From JBBPZK01 sp965219175 (GTDB lineage: Bacteria; Actinomycetota; Rubrobacteria; Rubrobacterales; Rubrobacteraceae): DNA of 64,000 bases. Numbering within the stretch: the stretch's first letter is position 1; the number at the start of each line of letters is the position of its first letter. The stretch covers positions 1,860,001 through 1,924,000 of the forward strand of contig CBDCNI010000001.1 of NCBI GenBank assembly GCA_965219175.1. Reading direction: 5' to 3'. Below, piece after piece: positions 60,127-64,000 of the stretch. The notes under the pieces were generated by a model. That model did not search any database. It was given only the letters and a program-made list of their open reading frames with translations, and had not been told where the DNA came from. A program made the position numbers and the translations under genes.

Positions 60127-60162
60127 GTCTACTGCTTCCACTATCGAGCGTCCATAGAGAGA

Positions 60163-60771
60163 TTAAACCGCCGAATGACTGCGGACGATGCTGTCTATGA
60201 CGCCGTACTCGACGGCCTCTTCGGGACCCATTATGTAGTCGCGGTCGGTGTCGCGCTCGATCCTGTCGTAGGGCTGGCCGGTCCTGTCGGAGAGGATCTC
60301 GTTCAGGCGCCGCTTGGTCCGAACCAACTCTTCGGCGTAGATTTCCACGTCGGACGCCTGTCCGCCTATGCCCTGGGTGCTCGGCTGATGTAAGAGTATC
60401 CGCGTGTTGGGAAGTGCGTTTCGCTTACCCTTCGCCCCGGCGGCCAGCAGGAATGCGCCCATCGAGGCGGCCATGCCGAGCGCGGTCGTGGAGATATCCG
60501 GCTTGACGAACCGCATCGTGTCGAAGATGGCGAGACCGGCCGAAACACTGCCGCCCGGAGAGTTTATGTACAGGTTGATGTCCTGCTCCGGGTCTTCACT
60601 TTCTAGGTGAAGAAGCTGTGCCATTATGGCGTTCGCCACCTGATCGTCTACGGGCGTGCCGAGGAAGATGATCCTATCCTTCAGCAACCGCGAATAAATG
60701 TCCATCGCCCGCTCGCCTCGCGGGCTCTGCTCTATAACGTAAGGGATAACACCCTGGGGATCCAAGCTCAC
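60163..60771 (-). CDS. clpP: ClpP protease subunit
   Basis: Serine protease forming the 14-mer chamber used by ClpX. The 202 residues have LYINSPGGSVSAGLAIFDTM, GMAASMGAFLLAAG (catalytic Ser), RILLHQPSTQG (His) and the Asp region near ERDTDRDYIMG. An N-terminal segment of about 13 residues may be removed. It overlaps tig by 4 bases, the classic tig-clpP-clpX order. Confidence 0.97.
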   Translation of the reverse strand: MSLDPQGVIPYVIEQSPRGERAMDIYSRLLKDRIIFLGTPVDDQVANAIMAQLLHLESEDPEQDINLYINSPGGSVSAGLAIFDTMRFVKPDISTTALGMAASMGAFLLAAGAKGKRNALPNTRILLHQPSTQGIGGQASDVEIYAEELVRTKRRLNEILSDRTGQPYDRIERDTDRDYIMGPEEAVEYGVIDSIVRSHSAV

Positions 60772-62228
60772 TTAGACTCATCTCCTTCTGTTGCTTCGAC
60801 TTCCACCGGAACAGCATCAACCACTTCGGCTTCGTCTTCTTCCTCTGCCACTTCTTCTTCGACCGCCTCTTCCTCGGCTATGATCTCTTCAGCCACGGCT
60901 TCGGCTTCGGCGATTTCTTCCTCTTCAGTCATCTCTACAGCGACGGCGTTCTCGACCAGGAAGTCGAGCGCCTTCTGGCGGGCCAATTCTTCTTCTAGCA
61001 ACGCGTAGGTCCCGTTGCGACGCATAGTCTTGACAATTTCTTCAGTCTTGCGGCCGGATTCCTCGGCAAGATGGCCGATCTCGTGCAGAAGATCCTCTTC
61101 GTCCGCCTCGATCCCCTCGGCGGAGACCACGGCATCCAGAACGAGTTCCTTCTTCACCGTGTCTTCCGCGTCGGGCCGGACTCGCTCCTCAACCTCGTGG
61201 TGGCTCGACCCGGCGAACTGGTAGTACTGCTCCGGCTCGATGCCCTGAGACCGGATGCTACGCTCGAAGCTTTCGACCATCTCGTGGGCCTTCTCGTGGA
61301 CCATGACGTCGGGGACTTCGACCTCGGCCTTCCCGGCCACCGCGTCGAGCACCCGCCCCCGAAACTCGCCCTCGACCCTCTGGTCGGCGGCCCGCTCCAA
61401 CTCTTCCCGGACGGCGCCGCGCAACTCGTCCAGCGTCTCGAACTCGCTCGCCTCCTTGGCGAAATCGTCGTCCAGGGGCGGCAGGTCACGTTCCTTGATC
61501 TCCTTGGCGTGGACCTGGAACAAGACCGACTGCCCGCGCAGCGACTCTTCCTGATAATCCATCGGGAACGTGACGCCGAACTGCTTGCGCTCACCAGCGG
61601 TAGCGCCGACGAGGTTGGTCTCGAACTCCTCCAGCATCTCGCCGCTACCGACTTCGAGCATATAATCCTCAGCCTCGCCGCCCTCCAGCGGTCCGCCGGT
61701 CATCTTTTCGCCCTTGTAGTCCAAGATAACGAAGTCGCCCTCCTGAACCGGGCGGTCCTCGACGGCCGCGAGGGTCGCGAACTGGCCGCGCATCTCCTCC
61801 ACCCGCTCCTCGATCTCTTCGTCGGAGGTTTCGAGCTCGCGCCTGGGAACTTCCAGCCCCTTGTACTCGCCGAGCGTAGCTTCCGGACGGATAGCGACCG
61901 TCGCCGAGAACTTGAAGCCCTTCTCCTCGTCGAGAGACTCGTCGAAGTGGATCTCCGGCTGGTCTATCGGGCGCAGGTCTGTCTCTACGACTGCCTCCGA
62001 GTACCAACTCGGGAGCCGGTCCTGTAGGGCTTCCATGTAGATGTAGTCGCGTCCCAGGTGGTTCTCGACTATGCGCCGCGGCGCCTTACCCGGACGGAAG
62101 CCCGGTACGCGCACCTTGCGCCCTAGTTCCTTGACCTTCGCCTCGACGCCCTTCTTCACGGCCTCGGGGGAGACCTCGACCTCGATCCGGACCTTGTTCT
62201 CTTCGATCTTCGTAACGTTCGCCGTCAT
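60768..62228 (-). CDS. tig: Trigger factor
   Basis: Ribosome-bound chaperone and peptidyl-prolyl isomerase. The 486 residues have VPGFRPGKAPRRIVENHLG (ribosome-binding signature), the FKBP domain (about 160-245) and the helical C-domain. A Glu/Ala/Val-rich tail of about 60 residues (EEEEIAEAEAVAEEIIAEEE) follows, beyond the usual end. ATG 62228 is preferred to an upstream TTG at 62255 because homology begins at MTANVTKIEEN. It follows tRNA-Leu by about 68 bases. Confidence 0.95.
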   Translation of the reverse strand: MTANVTKIEENKVRIEVEVSPEAVKKGVEAKVKELGRKVRVPGFRPGKAPRRIVENHLGRDYIYMEALQDRLPSWYSEAVVETDLRPIDQPEIHFDESLDEEKGFKFSATVAIRPEATLGEYKGLEVPRRELETSDEEIEERVEEMRGQFATLAAVEDRPVQEGDFVILDYKGEKMTGGPLEGGEAEDYMLEVGSGEMLEEFETNLVGATAGERKQFGVTFPMDYQEESLRGQSVLFQVHAKEIKERDLPPLDDDFAKEASEFETLDELRGAVREELERAADQRVEGEFRGRVLDAVAGKAEVEVPDVMVHEKAHEMVESFERSIRSQGIEPEQYYQFAGSSHHEVEERVRPDAEDTVKKELVLDAVVSAEGIEADEEDLLHEIGHLAEESGRKTEEIVKTMRRNGTYALLEEELARQKALDFLVENAVAVEMTEEEEIAEAEAVAEEIIAEEEAVEEEVAEEEDEAEVVDAVPVEVEATEGDESK

Positions 62229-62295
62229 AAACTCCAACTCTTCTCGACTTGCCAACCATACATCCGGACCCGGCGCGAGAGCCGGGGAAGCCAGG

Positions 62296-62376
62296 TGCGA
62301 GAGGCGGGACTTGAACCCGCACGCCCTGAGGCACTAGATCCTAAATCTAGCGTGTCTACCATTCCACCACTCTCGC
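62296..62376 (-). tRNA. tRNA-Leu (UAG)
   Basis: Class II tRNA of 81 bases with a long variable arm (TGCCTCAGGGCGT). Acceptor GCGAGAG/CTCTCGC, anticodon loop TTTAGGA giving UAG, T-arm GGTTCAAGTCC. CCA is not encoded. Confidence 0.96.
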
Positions 62377-62398
62377 TCGCCTGAAAAACCTGAACGGG

Positions 62399-62407
62399 AT
62401 TATAACA
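62399..62407 (-). promoter_or_regulatory. tRNA-Leu promoter, extended -10
   Basis: TGTTATAAT: a perfect TATAAT with the extended TGn, about 22 bases before the tRNA. No clear -35. It may also serve tig. Confidence 0.65.
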
Positions 62408-62534
62408 GCCGCCCCGCTCTCACCCCTTTCATAGCGTAGGTTTGCGCTGAGGGCGTAAGCTTTCCAACGATAAGGACTCGTCGCAAGGATGCTTCCCATC
62501 CATGCTATGCGCGGGTGTGGAGACGCCGACGGAT

Positions 62535-63503
62535 CTAGTGCCGGAAATACTGGAGGGCCGTATCATTCTCTCGGCGGTCCGGGACGAGTACCTCATCCCC
62601 ATTCTTTCTAGTCTCGGGCTTGCCTTTGAGCTGCACCGCCGTCATTGGAGCGCCGCGGCCTTTTTCTATGAGAGCTTTGCCGACGACGAGAGCATCGGAC
62701 GTACCCATATCCGTCTTAACATTCTTCTCCAGAATGCTCACTAGCTCCGGCATTTTGGGGATGGTGCTCCACTTTAGGAGTTGGCTGCGCAGGGCGGCGA
62801 CCATCTGCTGCTGGCGCCTTATTCTATCCAGGTCGCCTCCGGACGTGCCTCTGTAGCGGGCGTAGAAGAGGGCTTTGTTTCCGTTGAGCGTCTGGATACC
62901 GGGCGGCATGTGCCACTTTTCGGGGAAGCCTTTGTCTACGTTGATCTTCACCCCGCCAATCGTGCGTACCACGTCTTTGAACCCTTTGAAGTTCACGACC
63001 GCGTAGTGATCTATAGGTATACCAGCGAAGTTCTCGACCACCCGCACGACGTTGCGGACGCCGCCGTGTTCGTAGGCGGTGTTGATCCGATCCTCTTTCC
63101 CCGGAGCGACTTCCACGAGGAGGTCCCTCGGGATAGAGAGCAGTCGGATGCCGCCGGTTCCTGGGTCTACCTGTACGACCATCATCGTATCCGTCCTGGT
63201 ATTGCTGGCGGCAGTCTTGCTACCGGTCACCTTGTCCAACCCGAGCACCAACACGTTGAACGGCCCACCCGCATCAGCGGACGGCTGCCTGGAAGCAATT
63301 CTCTGTGAATCTAAGACTCCATTGCCAGAACCGGGACTCGTTCCTGCTTTGTCTTGTGAGTTAACCTTTTCCTTCAGGAAAAGAAGCCCCCAAACACCCA
63401 AAGCGGCCACCAGAAGCAACAGCACGACCACGGTCAGCGGCGACAACCGCGTGCCGGATACTCTTACTCCGGGCTTCCTGGTAGTTGTTCGAAAATCCCG
63501 CAT
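62535..63503 (-). CDS. LytR-CpsA-Psr family cell-wall ligase
   Basis: Transfers polymers such as teichoic acid or polysaccharide from lipid to peptidoglycan. The 322 residues have a cytoplasmic N-terminus, a membrane segment (about 23-46), a linker, and an LCP domain with FNVLVLGLD, SNTRTDTMMV, LLSIPRDLLVE, DRINTAYEHGG and RYRGTSGGDLDRIRRQQQ. The conserved Arg and Asp residues are kept. It is separate from GH15 and tRNA-Leu, with its own likely promoter. Confidence 0.94.
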   Translation of the reverse strand: MRDFRTTTRKPGVRVSGTRLSPLTVVVLLLLVAALGVWGLLFLKEKVNSQDKAGTSPGSGNGVLDSQRIASRQPSADAGGPFNVLVLGLDKVTGSKTAASNTRTDTMMVVQVDPGTGGIRLLSIPRDLLVEVAPGKEDRINTAYEHGGVRNVVRVVENFAGIPIDHYAVVNFKGFKDVVRTIGGVKINVDKGFPEKWHMPPGIQTLNGNKALFYARYRGTSGGDLDRIRRQQQMVAALRSQLLKWSTIPKMPELVSILEKNVKTDMGTSDALVVGKALIEKGRGAPMTAVQLKGKPETRKNGDEVLVPDRRENDTALQYFRH

Positions 63504-63511
63504 ATCAGTGA

Positions 63512-63540
63512 AGTTTAATCCGCAGGTGAGGCTCCATCAA
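63512..63540 (-). promoter_or_regulatory. Leaderless promoter of the LCP gene
   Basis: TTGATG (63535-63540), 17 bases, TAAACT (63512-63517). Only 8 bases separate the -10 from the ATG, so the transcript would start 1-2 bases before the codon. Confidence 0.5.
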
Positions 63541-63789
63541 TAGCAATTGGAAAATAACAGACTCTTGAGCCCCGCGTAAAGTACCGCTATTGTCTCGCAT
63601 CAAGCTTCAGTAGACTCCGTCAGCGCCTCTATGCATTCTTCTCTCGCCTGCCTACAAGGCGCCTCCCATATCTACCGTATATCTCGTGTCTCGTACTCCG
63701 GAGCGAGCTTCTGAAGCGCCAGGTAATGGCGGGCGGCCTGGAGCAACGCTTCTTGTGGGAGGGGCCACCTCGAAGAGCCGGGGCATCTT
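63541..63789. other. Intergenic region between GH15 and LCP genes
   Basis: About 250 bases. The minus strand holds an open stretch (63672-63788) that could code WPLPQEALLQAARHYLALQK and then stops with no usable start; it looks like a coding remnant. No terminator was recognised. Confidence 0.35.
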
Positions 63790-64000
63790 TTAGGAGCCGC
63801 CGAGGGCTTCGTCGAGGTGTATGGCGGCGCTTATTAGGGACAGGTGGGTGAAGGCCTGGGGGAAGTTCCCGAGGGCTTCACCGCTCCGGCCGATCTCCTC
63901 AGCGTAGAGCCCGAGGTGGTTTGCGTAAGAGAACATCTTCTCCAAAGCGAGGCGGGCGTCGTCGAGACGGCCGGCCTGCGTAAGACACTCTACGAGCCAG
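63790..64000 (-). CDS. GH15-family glycoside hydrolase, C-terminal end
   Basis: Only the last 69 residues lie in the window; the gene begins beyond base 64000. They read WLVECLTQAGRLDDARLALE, YANHLGLYAEEI, and LGNFPQAFTHLSLISAAIHL, the end of the catalytic helical barrel of glucoamylase/trehalase-type GH15 proteins common in actinobacteria. The catalytic Glu residues are outside the window, so substrate cannot be judged. The stop is TAA at 63790-63792. Confidence 0.9.
   Translation of the reverse strand, partial: WLVECLTQAGRLDDARLALEKMFSYANHLGLYAEEIGRSGEALGNFPQAFTHLSLISAAIHLDEALGGS

Noticed and set aside
61071..62027. Plus-strand open frame of 318 codons
   Set aside because: Antisense to tig; shadow of its codon pattern.

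Overview
The window is a GC-rich bacterial chromosome segment carrying only core genes: cell-wall synthesis and division, rod shape, translation, replication, proteostasis and nucleotide metabolism. DivIVA, SepF and YggT follow ftsZ, a GH15 enzyme and an LCP ligase are present, GTG and TTG starts are common, and no tRNA encodes CCA. It also has ftsA and a full mreBCD-rodA set, which most actinobacteria lack together. This points to a deep-branching actinobacterium of the Rubrobacter type. That is an inference from gene content; no database was searched. Almost every gene is on the minus strand. The only plus-strand genes seen are ppc and rpsT.

Regions below follow window coordinates; transcription mostly runs right to left. 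1-2531: pyrR-pyrB-pyrC (pyrC cut by the window edge) behind a good promoter with a short leader. 2553-21817: a division and cell wall (dcw) cluster transcribed mraZ-rsmH-ftsL-ftsI-murF-mraY-murD-ftsW-murG-murC-ftsQ-ftsA-ftsZ-(pgeF, frameshifted)-yggS-sepF-proC-yggT-divIVA-DUF167-rluD-like. murE is missing from its usual place. mraZ seems to start at CTG and is preceded by three GTGG repeats spaced 10 bp, a probable MraZ operator. 21818-22383: an AT-rich intergenic stretch and a tRNA-Asn/tRNA-Met pair.

22380-28175: dnaG, interrupted by a 380-residue intein with a LAGLIDADG endonuclease inside its zinc finger, and the divergent ppc. 28172-41931: lepA, then a tightly packed minus-strand series hrcA-dnaJ-rsmE-hit-yqeY-phoH-pgpH-like-ybeY-dgkA/PAP2 fusion-cdd-era-deoC-recO-dgt, with many 4-base stop/start overlaps. 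42019-45673: rpsT (plus), a small membrane protein, holA, comEC and comEA. 45737-48771: tRNA-Ala, rsfS, nadD, obgE, rpmA, rplU. 48874-56094: rodA, mreD, mreC, mreB, radC, maf, ndk, a zinc-ribbon membrane protein, folC. 56099-62228: valS, clpX, a stand-alone ClpX-type zinc finger, clpP, tig. 62296-64000: tRNA-Leu, an LCP protein and the 3' end of a GH15 gene.

How they fit together: the dcw cluster makes lipid II and the divisome, and mreBCD-rodA makes the elongation machine. The DgkA/PAP2 fusion probably recycles the undecaprenyl carrier, and the LCP protein attaches polymers to the wall. tig, clpP and clpX with the extra zinc finger form a chaperone-protease unit. era, ybeY, rsmE, obgE and rsfS act in ribosome assembly. 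The most interesting points are the intein in the DnaG zinc finger, the zinc-finger gene between clpP and clpX, two apparent CTG starts (mraZ, ybeY), the frameshifted pgeF that also lacks a metal ligand, the kinase-phosphatase fusion, and several apparently leaderless promoters.
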